NCBI GenBank assembly: GCA_964564025.1
Contig: CAZLZO010000003.1
Coordinates: 1-64,000, forward strand
From: DRYM01 sp964564025
GTDB lineage: Archaea; Thermoproteota; Thermoprotei_A; EX4484-217-1
Length of the DNA: 64,000 nucleotides
Direction of reading: 5' to 3'
Below, piece after piece: positions 1-7,396 of the stretch. Position 1 is the stretch's first letter. Each line of letters starts with the position of its first letter. The notes beneath the pieces were generated by a model, which was not told where the DNA came from, searched no databases, and worked only from the letters and a program-made list of their open reading frames with translations. The translations under genes and the position numbers were made by a program.

Positions 1-154
1 CTTCATATGTTTTCTGCTGTATTTCTGCTTGTTTTTGCTGTGCCGTGAGACCGAATTCTACTAGTGCGAAAGCTATTACTATAGCGCTTATTATGAACAG
101 TATTGCTATAATGCTTCCAATGGCTTTATGTGACTTCGCCTGATGCTTCAACAT
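1..154 (-). CDS. Pilin-like membrane protein, partial (runs off the left edge)
   Basis: Reading leftward, an ATG at 152-154 opens a frame that stays open to the window edge, about 51 codons. It begins with a short basic stretch (MLKHQAKSHKAIGS), then a hydrophobic helix of roughly 20 residues, then a Gln/Lys-rich stretch. That N-terminal build resembles the hydrophobic stem of archaeal pilins and pilin-like secreted proteins. It overlaps the 3' end of the preceding pilin-like gene by 29 nt in a different frame, so the two are probably co-translated. I infer a membrane-anchored or pseudopilin-like protein. The rest of the protein is outside the window, so the family cannot be settled. Confidence 0.6.
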   Translation of the reverse strand, partial: MLKHQAKSHKAIGSIIAILFIISAIVIAFALVEFGLTAQQKQAEIQQKTYE

Positions 155-557
155 TTGCGTAGCCTCCTGCATAAACTATTTTAACCTTAACCACGTTTCC
201 TGAAGCAATTGTTATAGGGCTTGTCACCTTTATCTCCATTACGGACTCTGAATTTACCGTAATAGTGTTTGTTGAGGCTAATGTTTCGTTAACGTATATT
301 GCGTTTATTTCTACTGGGGCTCCTCCTGAAGCAACTATTACCGTTATTTCCTGTATTGTTGAGTTTCCATGTACGAGCAGTATTGCTAATTGCTGTTTTG
401 ACCTTATTTCTTCAGCTATTATTTCTTGAGAAACTGATTGCTGATATGCTATTGCTCTTGAGTAAAGGTATAGGTAAAGTGATGTACCTACGGCTACAAC
501 TATTAGTAAGAGAAGCATTGCGGCTACAATATCGCTAACTCCAAGCTTACTTCTCAT
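126..557 (-). CDS. Archaeal type IV pilin-like protein
   Basis: A 143-residue protein from the ATG at 557 (a GTG at 578 would add 7 residues). I prefer the ATG because it gives a short class III signal, MRSKLG followed by VSDIV, then a hydrophobic helix. This is the pattern cut by prepilin peptidase PibD/FlaK just after the Gly. A TATA-like TTTTAAAC element lies around 584-593, about the right distance for a leaderless message from 557. After the helix (residues about 10-30) the C-terminal part is beta-rich with Thr/Val/Ser, as in archaeal pilins and archaellin-like proteins. The likely role is a surface pilus or pilin-like subunit. No secretion ATPase gene is present in this window to say which system. 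Confidence 0.7.
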   Translation of the reverse strand: MRSKLGVSDIVAAMLLLLIVVAVGTSLYLYLYSRAIAYQQSVSQEIIAEEIRSKQQLAILLVHGNSTIQEITVIVASGGAPVEINAIYVNETLASTNTITVNSESVMEIKVTSPITIASGNVVKVKIVYAGGYANVEASGEVT

Positions 558-728
558 ACTATGCAGCCACTTAACCACTGTATAACGTTTAAAAACATGA
601 AAGTTATTAAAAATGTTCCCCTAAAGCAAAATCCACGGTAAGAGTTTGCTACATTAACTAAAAGTTTTAGTAAAGAAAATGTTATGTAGCATTTACACTA
701 AAGTTCCAGTTAGGGAAGTGAATAGTTT

Positions 729-1025
729 ATGGTTACTATTGAGGGAACATTTTATAGAATAGTTTATTATGAAAAGGAGGGCATTATTGAAGTAGAGTTT
801 GAGCCTTGGGAATTAACGTCTGTTCCTAAAGAACCAGTGTCTAAGGAATACTATCAGGGTGTTGTTGAAAAACTTAGCAGAAAAGGCTTCACTTTGGAAA
901 GAAAAGGGAACAATTTTATGTTTAAAGGAAGTTTCGGTAGTGGAGCCGAAAATGTGTTTGAAGAAGTTAAAGAAGTTCTTGAAGAATATGAAACAAAAAT
1001 TATGTTAAAGAAAACAGTATGTTAA
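729..1025 (+). CDS. Hypothetical 98-residue protein upstream of a nucleotidyltransferase/HEPN pair
   Basis: I do not recognise this protein. It is small, charged and rich in Glu and Lys, without membrane segments or cysteine motifs apart from a final Cys. The N-terminal half looks like beta strands (EGTFYRIVYYEKEGIIEVEF) and the C-terminal third like an amphipathic helix. A weak Shine-Dalgarno-like GGGAAG precedes the ATG. The stop lies only 6 nt before the GTG of the nucleotidyltransferase gene, so the three genes 729-1977 look like one transcript, and it may be a third partner of the MNT/HEPN pair. That link rests on position only. Confidence 0.5.
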   Translation: MVTIEGTFYRIVYYEKEGIIEVEFEPWELTSVPKEPVSKEYYQGVVEKLSRKGFTLERKGNNFMFKGSFGSGAENVFEEVKEVLEEYETKIMLKKTVC

Positions 1026-1031
1026 GCTCCG

Positions 1032-1556
1032 GTGAAGCGGTTGTGGAAGAAAGGTTTAGAACATTTAAATGAACCATATCGTACTGTTTTGAGAAAGCTT
1101 CTAAACAGCTTATTAGAGGTCTTCCATGAAAACCTTATTTCACTCATAGTTTTTGGAAGCATTGCTAGAGGAGACTACAGGAGAAATAGTGATATAGACA
1201 TTCTTCTTGTAATAGAGAATTTGCCTAAGGGGAGGTTTAAGAGAATAGATCTCTTCGAGAAAGCTGAAGAGAAAATAGAAAGTTATCTTGAAGAACTCTT
1301 TGATAAAGGATATTACGTATCCTTTTCGCCAATAATTAAAACACCTAAGGAAGCAGCTAAAATATCCCCCCTATATCTTGACATGGTCGAAGACGCTATA
1401 ATAATTTACGATAGAGACTTGTTTTTCGAAAAAATACTTTTGAAGCTTAAGAGAAAACTTGAAGAATTAGGTGCCGAAAGAATCTGGTTAGGTAGGAAAT
1501 GGTATTGGAGACTAAAGAGAAACTATAGATTCGGAGAGGAGATAATTATTGAATAA
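1032..1556 (+). CDS. MNT-type minimal nucleotidyltransferase (probable antitoxin)
   Basis: A 174-residue protein with the polymerase-beta-like nucleotidyltransferase signature: GSIARGD at residues 42-48 followed by SDID at 53-56, giving the Gly-Ser pair and the two metal-binding aspartates (D54, D56). The frame starts with GTG at 1032. It overlaps the following HEPN gene by 8 nt, the usual arrangement of MNT/HEPN pairs. In characterised pairs of this family the MNT partner transfers AMP to the HEPN ribonuclease and so silences it. I infer the same antitoxin role here. At 174 residues it is longer than the shortest MNT proteins, with an extra basic C-terminal helix. Confidence 0.8.
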   Translation: MKRLWKKGLEHLNEPYRTVLRKLLNSLLEVFHENLISLIVFGSIARGDYRRNSDIDILLVIENLPKGRFKRIDLFEKAEEKIESYLEELFDKGYYVSFSPIIKTPKEAAKISPLYLDMVEDAIIIYDRDLFFEKILLKLKRKLEELGAERIWLGRKWYWRLKRNYRFGEEIIIE

Positions 1557-1977
1557 CATTGAACTTGCAAAGTCAAACATTAGTCAGGCAAAGGAGAGAA
1601 TATACCATGCTTCTGAAGCATTAGACCGAGGAAACCACCCTTACGTGGTTAGGCAGTGCCAGGAGGCTGTGGAGCTTGCTCTTAAAGCTTCCCTACGGCT
1701 TGTTGGTATTGAACCTCCCAAATGGCATGATGTAGGTCCTATACTGAAAAGAGAGAGGAAAAGATTTCCTAAATGGTTTTCTGAAATCATAGATAAATTG
1801 GCTTCTATTTCGAGAAAGTTAAGGAAGGAGAGGGAATTAGCAATGTATGGTGATGAAGAATCACTAATACCTCCTGAAGAACTTTATACAGAAGAAGATG
1901 CCTTAGAGGCGCTAGACTATGCTAAATATGTTCTAGAAAATGTTGAGAAATTGTTGAAAGAAATTGTTAATAGGTAA
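1549..1977 (+). CDS. HEPN-domain protein (probable toxin partner of MNT)
   Basis: A 142-residue all-helical protein starting with TTG at 1549, inside the end of the nucleotidyltransferase gene. The core matches the HEPN family: a helix ending near GNHPYVVRQCQEAVELALKA, then GIEPPKWHDV. HEPN proteins of MNT/HEPN pairs are often RNases, but a clear RX4-6H catalytic motif is not obvious here: the nearest Arg-His spacing is Arg-x9-His before HDV. It may therefore act as a substrate-binding or inactive HEPN rather than a nuclease. The family call is firm; the toxin role is inference from gene order. Confidence 0.8.
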   Translation: MNNIELAKSNISQAKERIYHASEALDRGNHPYVVRQCQEAVELALKASLRLVGIEPPKWHDVGPILKRERKRFPKWFSEIIDKLASISRKLRKERELAMYGDEESLIPPEELYTEEDALEALDYAKYVLENVEKLLKEIVNR

Positions 1978-1987
1978 ATATAGCTTC

Positions 1988-3970
1988 TTACTCTACTTCC
2001 CAGCTTACCTCCAATATTTCCTCTTCCTTTCTTAGGAATCTTAGCCAAAACTCTTTTGCTGCTTCAACACCTTCCCTCTTTAATTTCTCATACCATTGTT
2101 CTGCTCCATACTCTTTAGCCGCTAATGTGAGATAATCTATTACTTTCCTGCTTTCCCAAAATACTGGCTTATACCCTGCTTTCTTATCATACTCTACAAT
2201 TTTCTGTAGCAACTTCTTACCGTGAATATCGAAGTCTACTTCTACACCGTATGCTTCATAATAGAGTTTTGGAAGTATTTTCTCAGCCCATCCTCGATGG
2301 AACCTGCAGAGCCCTCCTTCTTCAGAGTATAACTCCTTAACTGCCCTGTTTAAAGCTAGTGATGCAAGATCTTCAGGTTCAAGAAATATTCCGTGATAGT
2401 ATGTTAAGTATTTACCTATGATAGGTAATGGAGCTATGTTTCCGGGGCCCCAATACATTGCAGGTGTTAAGCTTCCATCAGGGCCGAATGGAACATATAT
2501 TGCTAAGTCTTTGAAGCCTTGTTCCTTTTCGCGTTCACTAAACATTTTGCTAAATTTAGTGGCAGCTCTTCTAACACCTTCACCTATTATTTGAGCTAAT
2601 TCTCCTTCTCCAAAACCTATTTTCCACGCGAGTTCCTTCATGATTTTCGCATTGTGTCCTGAAAGCTCCTTTACCTTTGACAAATCATAGTATAGTTTAT
2701 GGTCGAAATATGGTGTTGCCGAAACACCTACTTCCTCAGGTTTAAGCATTCCCTTGGCTAAGAGTTCGAAAACCCATGATGCAGTGTTTCCATATTCTAT
2801 TGCGTCAAAACCTAGTGCATCAACTAAATCGACAACGTCAACAGCAACATCTAAGTCCAATATTCCCGCATTAGCTGTTGATGCACAATATGGTTCATAA
2901 TCTATTTTGTACCCCTTATACATTTTCTTGCAGACAGCAGTACATGGCTCATCACATGTCCTCCAAAGCCTCTTCTCTATGGTTTCCTTATTAAATGACT
3001 CAATGTATGTTTTAGATATGACGTCTTTGAAGAACTTTGATCTCTCCTCCCTACCCCAGTAAATGTATGTCCAATTAAATGATGGATTTAGTCCATTATA
3101 GTATGCGTAGTTATTTCCAAAAGTACCTCCTGTCTTAGTTTTCGGATCATAACGATACTTTACCGTAGCATTCATTATAACCTGATTCATGGACTTGCCA
3201 AGATACTTCGTGAATACTTCGTTTAATACTTTAAAGTTTGAAAGATCTGTTTTCGGGAATTTCGGGTTTTTAACGTAGTTTCCTCCGAAAACTATTGCTG
3301 CAACCTTATGTGCTCTGTAAAGAACGGATCCAGGACCTCCTCTTGCAGAATACTCTATCGGCTTCCCCTTGAAATTAACGTCTCTTGAAGCATAGGAAAC
3401 AAGTGCTCCATTACTTGTGAAAACAGATGCCGGACCCACAGCTATTATTCTCATAGGTGCTTTTGTTTCGGAATACCATTTACCATATTTTTCAGCCACA
3501 TACTCTATTAATGCAAAAACCCCTACCTTTCCCTTATAGTTTTTATATATTTCAAGCAATTTATCTTCAGGAATTCTTTCGAATTTCGCCTCAACATTTC
3601 CATTAACATCCGATTTTAAAGCAACTATTAACGGCTCTTTCGCTTTACCCTCTACTGCTGCAAAATCTACCCCTAAATATCTGAAAACATATGCTGCACC
3701 ACCCATGCTTGATAGGAAAAATCCTCCCCATAACGGCGATCTAAAGGTGAACACTAGTCTTCTTGTACCATATATTTCACTCCAAGCAAGCTTTCCAGAA
3801 CCAAAGCACAATACGTTGTGTTCATCAAATATGTCGTAACCGTAGCTACCATATTTCTCCAAGTGACAATAAAGACCCCAGCTTATAGGTCCAATAACAT
3901 CTTCCCTATCCAGTTCTTCAACACTGATTTTCTCTTTGGAAGCATTTATTATAAGATACTTCGATTTCAC
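1988..3970 (-). CDS. Aldehyde:ferredoxin oxidoreductase family enzyme (tungsten/molybdenum bis-pterin)
   Basis: A 660-residue cytosolic enzyme of the AOR family, which oxidises aldehydes to acids with ferredoxin as acceptor using a tungsto- or molybdo-bispterin and one [4Fe-4S] cluster. The N-terminal pterin-binding region shows SPLWGGFFLSSMGGAAYVFR. Cluster-type cysteines appear as C-x3-C-x3-C (CDEPCTAVC) near residue 337 and a late Cys (GGLCRFH) near residue 554. The length is normal for the family (about 600-660). The GTG start at 3970 is preceded by a strong GGGAGGGAG ribosome site. It stands alone on this strand. The genome context (MoaD, two MoeA, ModA-like protein) supports a working cofactor pathway. 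The substrate cannot be assigned; several AOR paralogues usually coexist in such archaea. Confidence 0.93.
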   Translation of the reverse strand: MKSKYLIINASKEKISVEELDREDVIGPISWGLYCHLEKYGSYGYDIFDEHNVLCFGSGKLAWSEIYGTRRLVFTFRSPLWGGFFLSSMGGAAYVFRYLGVDFAAVEGKAKEPLIVALKSDVNGNVEAKFERIPEDKLLEIYKNYKGKVGVFALIEYVAEKYGKWYSETKAPMRIIAVGPASVFTSNGALVSYASRDVNFKGKPIEYSARGGPGSVLYRAHKVAAIVFGGNYVKNPKFPKTDLSNFKVLNEVFTKYLGKSMNQVIMNATVKYRYDPKTKTGGTFGNNYAYYNGLNPSFNWTYIYWGREERSKFFKDVISKTYIESFNKETIEKRLWRTCDEPCTAVCKKMYKGYKIDYEPYCASTANAGILDLDVAVDVVDLVDALGFDAIEYGNTASWVFELLAKGMLKPEEVGVSATPYFDHKLYYDLSKVKELSGHNAKIMKELAWKIGFGEGELAQIIGEGVRRAATKFSKMFSEREKEQGFKDLAIYVPFGPDGSLTPAMYWGPGNIAPLPIIGKYLTYYHGIFLEPEDLASLALNRAVKELYSEEGGLCRFHRGWAEKILPKLYYEAYGVEVDFDIHGKKLLQKIVEYDKKAGYKPVFWESRKVIDYLTLAAKEYGAEQWYEKLKREGVEAAKEFWLRFLRKEEEILEVSWEVE

Positions 3971-4115
3971 AATAAACTCCCTCCCTCTACATCTTTAAGC
4001 TAGATTCAACAAAATAGAATATTATTTTTTCCCTAAGTTGAAGCAAGGCGTAAATTTAATAGTTACTAAAGTATTTAAACGTACAGTTCAATAATCTTAA
4101 ACATGGGAGATCCGT

Positions 4116-4958
4116 ATGAAACCCTTAATTCTAACAGTTCTAATAGCTACCTCAATAATCATAGTAGCTGTGTTTGCCATAGCTAACATGAGTTCTTATA
4201 GAAAATATTTTCCAATAGAATCGTCTACAACGCATTATAATTACTCTGTTGAAATAGCTGTCATCGTAGATAATTATGGATATGATGATTTCGCGTCTGA
4301 GTGGGGAATAAGTGTTCTTTTGAAAATTGTAAATAACGAAAATAACTGGACAATACTTTTTGATACTGGATCTTCAGATAGCGTTCTTAAGCATAATTTG
4401 TATAAGTTAGGGTATTCGATAAGTGATATAGACTTTATAGTTATTTCTCATGAACATTTCGACCATTTAGGGGGTCTTAAAGCATTTTCTAATATGAAAT
4501 TGAGAGTTTATGTACCTAAGAGTATGTCAGATAATGCTAAAGAATATATTAGAAACCTGGAATTAAAGCTTGTAGAAGTTAATGAGACTTTTGAAGTAGT
4601 AAAGAATGTTTATATTGTAGGTGAAGTTTATGGGCCCCCATGGGAACAGGCTTTAGCAATTAACGTTGATGGTAAAGGACTTTTCATAATTGTAGGATGT
4701 AGCCACCCAGGTGTTGAAAAAATAATTAAGAAAGCCTATAGGGAAATAGGGGTAAAGCCTTACGCTGTTCTCGGAGGATTCCACATGGCTGGTGCTTCAC
4801 ATTACAGAATAGTTCACACAGTAAACGAACTACTAGCATTAGGTATTAAGAAAATATATCCTATACACTGCAGCGGCGATGCAATTAGAGAATATCTGAG
4901 AAAAAACTTCCCTGAAACTTACGGGGATGGCCACGTAGGCTTAGTTTTGAAGGAGTAA
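4116..4958 (+). CDS. Membrane-anchored metallo-beta-lactamase-fold hydrolase (COG1237-like)
   Basis: A 280-residue protein with an N-terminal hydrophobic segment (residues 4-24) that should anchor or export it. The metal site is complete: HEHFDH at 112-117, GCSHPG with H197, and GGFHMAG with H223. This set, with the GFH element, matches the subgroup often annotated as 7,8-dihydropterin-6-yl-methyl-4-(beta-D-ribofuranosyl)aminobenzene 5'-phosphate synthase-like. That annotation name is not reliable for an exported protein, so I only claim a metal-dependent hydrolase outside the membrane. It converges on the small zinc-ribbon gene 4 nt away. Related archaeal neighbourhoods pair such hydrolases with DUF134/DUF5320 genes, as seen here. 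Confidence 0.8.
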   Translation: MKPLILTVLIATSIIIVAVFAIANMSSYRKYFPIESSTTHYNYSVEIAVIVDNYGYDDFASEWGISVLLKIVNNENNWTILFDTGSSDSVLKHNLYKLGYSISDIDFIVISHEHFDHLGGLKAFSNMKLRVYVPKSMSDNAKEYIRNLELKLVEVNETFEVVKNVYIVGEVYGPPWEQALAINVDGKGLFIIVGCSHPGVEKIIKKAYREIGVKPYAVLGGFHMAGASHYRIVHTVNELLALGIKKIYPIHCSGDAIREYLRKNFPETYGDGHVGLVLKE

Positions 4959-4962
4959 TGTG

Positions 4963-5202
4963 TTACCATTTCGCCTGCTTAAATACTCCACCAAAGCCTT
5001 TGCCCCTACGTTGTCCGTAACGCCACCCTCTACCATAACCCCTATCAATTCTAACTATCATGCTTGGTGGAGCGCCGCAGTTAGGGCACTGTAGAGGTTT
5101 GGGCTGGCCATAGGGAACTTCAAATTCGTAGCCGCAACTTAAACATCTAAACCTTCTTGCACCTTGAGGGCTCGAAGGCCCCCTTCCACCATATCCCTTC
5201 AT
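4963..5202 (-). CDS. Small zinc-ribbon protein with Gly/Arg-rich ends
   Basis: A 79-residue protein with one zinc ribbon: CLSC near residue 19 and CPNC about 20 residues later. The N- and C-terminal tails are rich in Gly, Arg and Tyr. The ribbon probably binds zinc structurally; the tails look disordered. It is the last of four small genes on this strand (5793-6065, 5587-5787, 5220-5552, 4963-5202), spaced by 5 to 34 nt, so it is likely in one transcript with them. Function unknown. It may bind a partner protein or nucleic acid. Confidence 0.6.
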   Translation of the reverse strand: MKGYGGRGPSSPQGARRFRCLSCGYEFEVPYGQPKPLQCPNCGAPPSMIVRIDRGYGRGWRYGQRRGKGFGGVFKQAKW

Positions 5203-5219
5203 TTCAGCATCAGCTTTAC

Positions 5220-5552
5220 TTAGTATTGCTCTTTTTCCCTCTTAACTATTTCCTTAAGCTCCTTAATTCTCTCTTCAACACTTCTTAACTCATCCTGTAA
5301 ATCTCTTAAATCCTCCTCTAATGCCTTCTTATAATCCTCGAGCATTGCTAATTCTTCTTCAGGACTCATTGGTGGCGGGGGCATGAAATAAGGCATTGGA
5401 GGGTATGGTGGAGGGTATTGGTACTGATATTGCTGAGTTGGTTGAGATTGTTGTTGCTGTTGCTGAGGTTGGTAAGGGCTTGGCGGTGGGTAATATGGTA
5501 TTGGTGGTGGAATATATCTCCATAATCTCCTATACCATTTAAACCATGACAT
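5220..5552 (-). CDS. Pro/Gln/Tyr-rich protein with C-terminal coiled coil (DUF5320-like)
   Basis: A 110-residue two-part protein. Residues 1-65 are low-complexity Pro, Tyr and Gln, including a run of six Gln. Residues 66-110 form a strongly charged coiled coil (heptads in EDLRDLQDELRSVEERIKEL). Proteins of this build, tagged DUF5320, occur in archaea and anaerobic bacteria beside DUF134 regulators and Mrp/NifX-like proteins. The coiled coil suggests oligomerisation, with the Pro-rich tail free to bind partners. A second frame read across the same DNA is only a shadow. Function unknown. Confidence 0.6.
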   Translation of the reverse strand: MSWFKWYRRLWRYIPPPIPYYPPPSPYQPQQQQQQSQPTQQYQYQYPPPYPPMPYFMPPPPMSPEEELAMLEDYKKALEEDLRDLQDELRSVEERIKELKEIVKREKEQY

Positions 5553-5586
5553 ATTTTGCTCACCAGTTTTTCTCTACATTATTTTG

Positions 5587-5787
5587 CTACTTCGTAGAAG
5601 TTGTTTGTTCAAGCGATTTAGCAAATGCTTCAAAGGCTTTTCTCCAGGACTCCAAAGCTATTCTATATGCTTCAATATAAAACATCCAGTAGTATGGGTA
5701 TATCATCCACTGGAATGCTGAAGCCATAAGATACATTGGATCATAGGGTGTTGAGGGTACTAGCGGATAGGGGGGATACCAGTACAT
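5587..5787 (-). CDS. Small aromatic-rich protein
   Basis: A 66-residue protein from the ATG at 5787, preceded by a GGTGGTGA ribosome site that overlaps the stop of the upstream gene. An in-frame TTG at 5802 would add 5 residues. The N-terminal half is rich in Tyr, Pro, Trp and Met (MYWYPPYPLV, FQWMIYPYYWMFY). The C-terminal half is an amphipathic helix (ALESWRKAFEAFAKSLEQ). No known domain is seen. It sits in the middle of a four-gene set of low-complexity small proteins and probably shares their promoter upstream of 6065. Function unknown. Confidence 0.5.
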   Translation of the reverse strand: MYWYPPYPLVPSTPYDPMYLMASAFQWMIYPYYWMFYIEAYRIALESWRKAFEAFAKSLEQTTSTK

Positions 5788-5792
5788 GGCTT

Positions 5793-6065
5793 TCACCACC
5801 AAGGGTATGGTCTAAAATACATGTGGTATGGGTAGTATGGATAATACGGCGGCGTCCAGTAGTATGGTGTAAACCAGTATGGATAATGGTGCATATACCA
5901 TGGCCATCCGTAAAGCCACCAACAAGTTCTCCTACCAAATATCCAACCAGGTCTTTGCCATGGGGGTAAGTAGCTAAAGGGTCCTCTACCTGGCCAGGGA
6001 CCTGCCCATCCCCATCTGCCTCCTCTTCCGAATCCCCATCTACCCCAACCTGGAACCCATGCCAT
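5793..6065 (-). CDS. Trp/Tyr/Pro/Gly-rich small protein (DUF5320-like composition)
   Basis: A 90-residue protein with extreme composition: by my count 16 Trp and 14 Tyr. The first third is Gly/Trp/Arg-rich (GWGRWGFGRGGRWGWAG) and the last third is Pro/Tyr/Trp-rich (YWTPPYYPYYPYHMY). One Cys, two adjacent His and many aromatics could contact metal or a cofactor, but no defined motif is present. It is the first gene of the small-protein set. A GGAGGT ribosome site lies 9 nt before the ATG, with a TATA-like element at 6101-6110 and a perfect 24-bp palindrome just upstream at 6108-6131. A longer overlapping frame in the same DNA lacks a ribosome site and is taken as a shadow. Confidence 0.6.
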   Translation of the reverse strand: MAWVPGWGRWGFGRGGRWGWAGPWPGRGPFSYLPPWQRPGWIFGRRTCWWLYGWPWYMHHYPYWFTPYYWTPPYYPYYPYHMYFRPYPWW

Positions 6066-6107
6066 AACTTATCTACCTCCACTAAAAAATAAGTCTAGAG
6101 AAATATA

Positions 6108-6131
6108 AATTTTGTGCAGCTGCACAAAATT
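6108..6131. promoter_or_regulatory. Perfect 24-bp palindrome beside the TATA box of the small-protein operon (putative operator)
   Basis: Positions 6108-6119 (aattttgtgcag) and 6120-6131 are exact reverse complements with no spacer. For the leftward gene starting at 6065, the TATA-like element is at 6101-6110, so the palindrome covers the TFB-recognition side directly upstream. A dimeric regulator bound here would either block or help assembly of the initiation complex. The DUF134 HTH gene at 6256-6582 is the nearest candidate regulator. The pairing with DUF134 is inference; the palindrome is directly seen. Confidence 0.65.
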
Positions 6132-6255
6132 GTCAGAGTTAAATTATATTATCTACCTCCATACATTATATTTTCACGGGGAGGATGATGAAACCTCCTC
6201 TCATCTTATGAAAAAAGATGATATACCTCACGGCACGCTGATTATTCATAATATC

Positions 6256-6582
6256 CTACTTAGTAATTATTATGGGCCTTTGCTCTATTAGTGCTTGAAT
6301 AAGCTTTCTTCTACCACTACTAAGAGCCCTCCAAAGAGTACCCCTAGAAACCCCCATTCTCTTTGCAGCATCCTCCTGAGTTAGTCCTTCAAAATACACT
6401 AACCTCATAGCTTCAAGTTCGTCAGGTGCTATTTCAATCGGGGGAGCACTTTGAATAGGTGTACCATTTTCATCGTAAGGTATAAACGTTATTTTTGATG
6501 GAATAAAACCTATAATTCTAGGTTTAGGAGGCCTCCCAGGACCTTTTCGACGCCAACCCCATCTCCAACCGAACCCGTGCAT
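6256..6582 (-). CDS. DUF134-family helix-turn-helix regulator
   Basis: A 108-residue DNA-binding protein. The Gly/Arg/Trp-rich basic N-terminus (GFGWRWGWRRKGPGRPPKPR) includes an AT-hook-like GRPPKPR. Then comes the DUF134 signature (ELEAMRLVYFEGLTQEDAAK) and a sigma-70 region 4-like helix-turn-helix at residues 68-94 (TQEDAAKRMGVSRGTLWRAL). The family is usually small, found in anaerobes next to DUF5320 and Mrp/NifX-type genes. It lies upstream of the small aromatic-rich genes on the same strand, with a 190-bp spacer that contains the 24-bp palindrome. It probably regulates that operon. Confidence 0.85.
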   Translation of the reverse strand: MHGFGWRWGWRRKGPGRPPKPRIIGFIPSKITFIPYDENGTPIQSAPPIEIAPDELEAMRLVYFEGLTQEDAAKRMGVSRGTLWRALSSGRRKLIQALIEQRPIIITK

Positions 6583-6610
6583 AATAATTCACCAAAACTA
6601 TGGTTTCAAA

Positions 6611-7396
6611 TTAGTATTCAAAAATAAGCATCTTTCTTCTTTCAGCATACTCTCTAATCTCATATCCTATCCACGTCCCAGCTATTGCAGCTATACAAGG
6701 CTTTCCAAGTTTCTCCGTAATTAACTTAGCTTTTTCAATAATTTCGTCAACATCATGGTGATTAGGCTGTATTTTTATCTCAACAATGAATATTCTCCTA
6801 TCTGTTTCAACAAATAAGTCCACTTCTAAATTATTAATAATGTAGTTTCTCTTACGCCTAACTATTCTCTCACCACTTTCGGCTATAACATCTTTTAAGT
6901 CGTCTAGAACCATTTTAGAGTATAAGGCTTCAGTTAACGCACCTAAGTCTCTTCTAGTATGCTCAACAACTCTCTTCACATGCGCTAGATCTCTCTCCAC
7001 CCTCTGCTGTCTTTCCACTAATTCCACAAATCTCTCTTCCAATTTTTGCTGCCTTTCTTCTAAACGTACAAATCTCTCTTCCAGTCTCTGCTGTCTCTCC
7101 TCCAGCTTCGTAAACCTTTCCTCTAACTGTACAAATCTTTCTTCAAGTTTTTGCTGCCTCTCCTCTAGTTTTTGCTGTCTTTCTTCGAGTTTAGCGAATC
7201 TTTCCTCTAATCTTACAAATTCCTTCTCTAAATGAGCAAAATGTTCCTCTAGTTTTTGCTGTCTCTCCTCAAGCCTGCTAAACCTTTCCAAAACCTCCTT
7301 AAAACCGAGCAAACCCATAACAGCGTATCGAAACTCACGATCTTTTTCAAGAGCATCTAAAAACTTCTCTTTCTCCTTAACACTAAGTTGCTTCAT
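6611..7396 (-). CDS. Coiled-coil protein with C-terminal PD-(D/E)XK nuclease-like domain (DUF3782-like)
   Basis: A 261-residue protein. Residues 35-140 are near-perfect repeats of LEERQQKLEERF-type heptads, a long coiled coil; the DNA of this part is repetitive too (about 7000-7290). The C-terminal 100 residues carry a PD-(D/E)XK fold signature: EVDLFVETDRRIFIVEIKI, with the Asp and the Glu-x-Lys about 14 residues apart. Proteins of this type are common, multi-copy and of unknown role in thermophilic archaea; they may be nucleases linked to mobile DNA or genome defence. The gene lies 28 nt before the DUF134 gene on the same strand, so co-transcription is possible. Confidence 0.75.
   Translation of the reverse strand: MKQLSVKEKEKFLDALEKDREFRYAVMGLLGFKEVLERFSRLEERQQKLEEHFAHLEKEFVRLEERFAKLEERQQKLEERQQKLEERFVQLEERFTKLEERQQRLEERFVRLEERQQKLEERFVELVERQQRVERDLAHVKRVVEHTRRDLGALTEALYSKMVLDDLKDVIAESGERIVRRKRNYIINNLEVDLFVETDRRIFIVEIKIQPNHHDVDEIIEKAKLITEKLGKPCIAAIAGTWIGYEIREYAERRKMLIFEY

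Noticed and set aside
5741..6082. 113-residue frame overlapping the Trp-rich gene on the same strand
   Set aside because: It has no well-placed ribosome site, while the 5793-6065 frame has GGAGGT before its ATG and its stop overlaps the ribosome site of the next gene.
4963..6582. Nitrogenase cofactor gene cluster
   Set aside because: DUF134/DUF5320-type genes are sometimes near NifX/NifB-like genes, but no NifB, NifX, NifH or Mrp protein is encoded in the window.
6611..7396. Repetitive DNA as a mobile element or satellite
   Set aside because: The repeats keep one reading frame and encode regular heptads, so they belong to the protein coding sequence.
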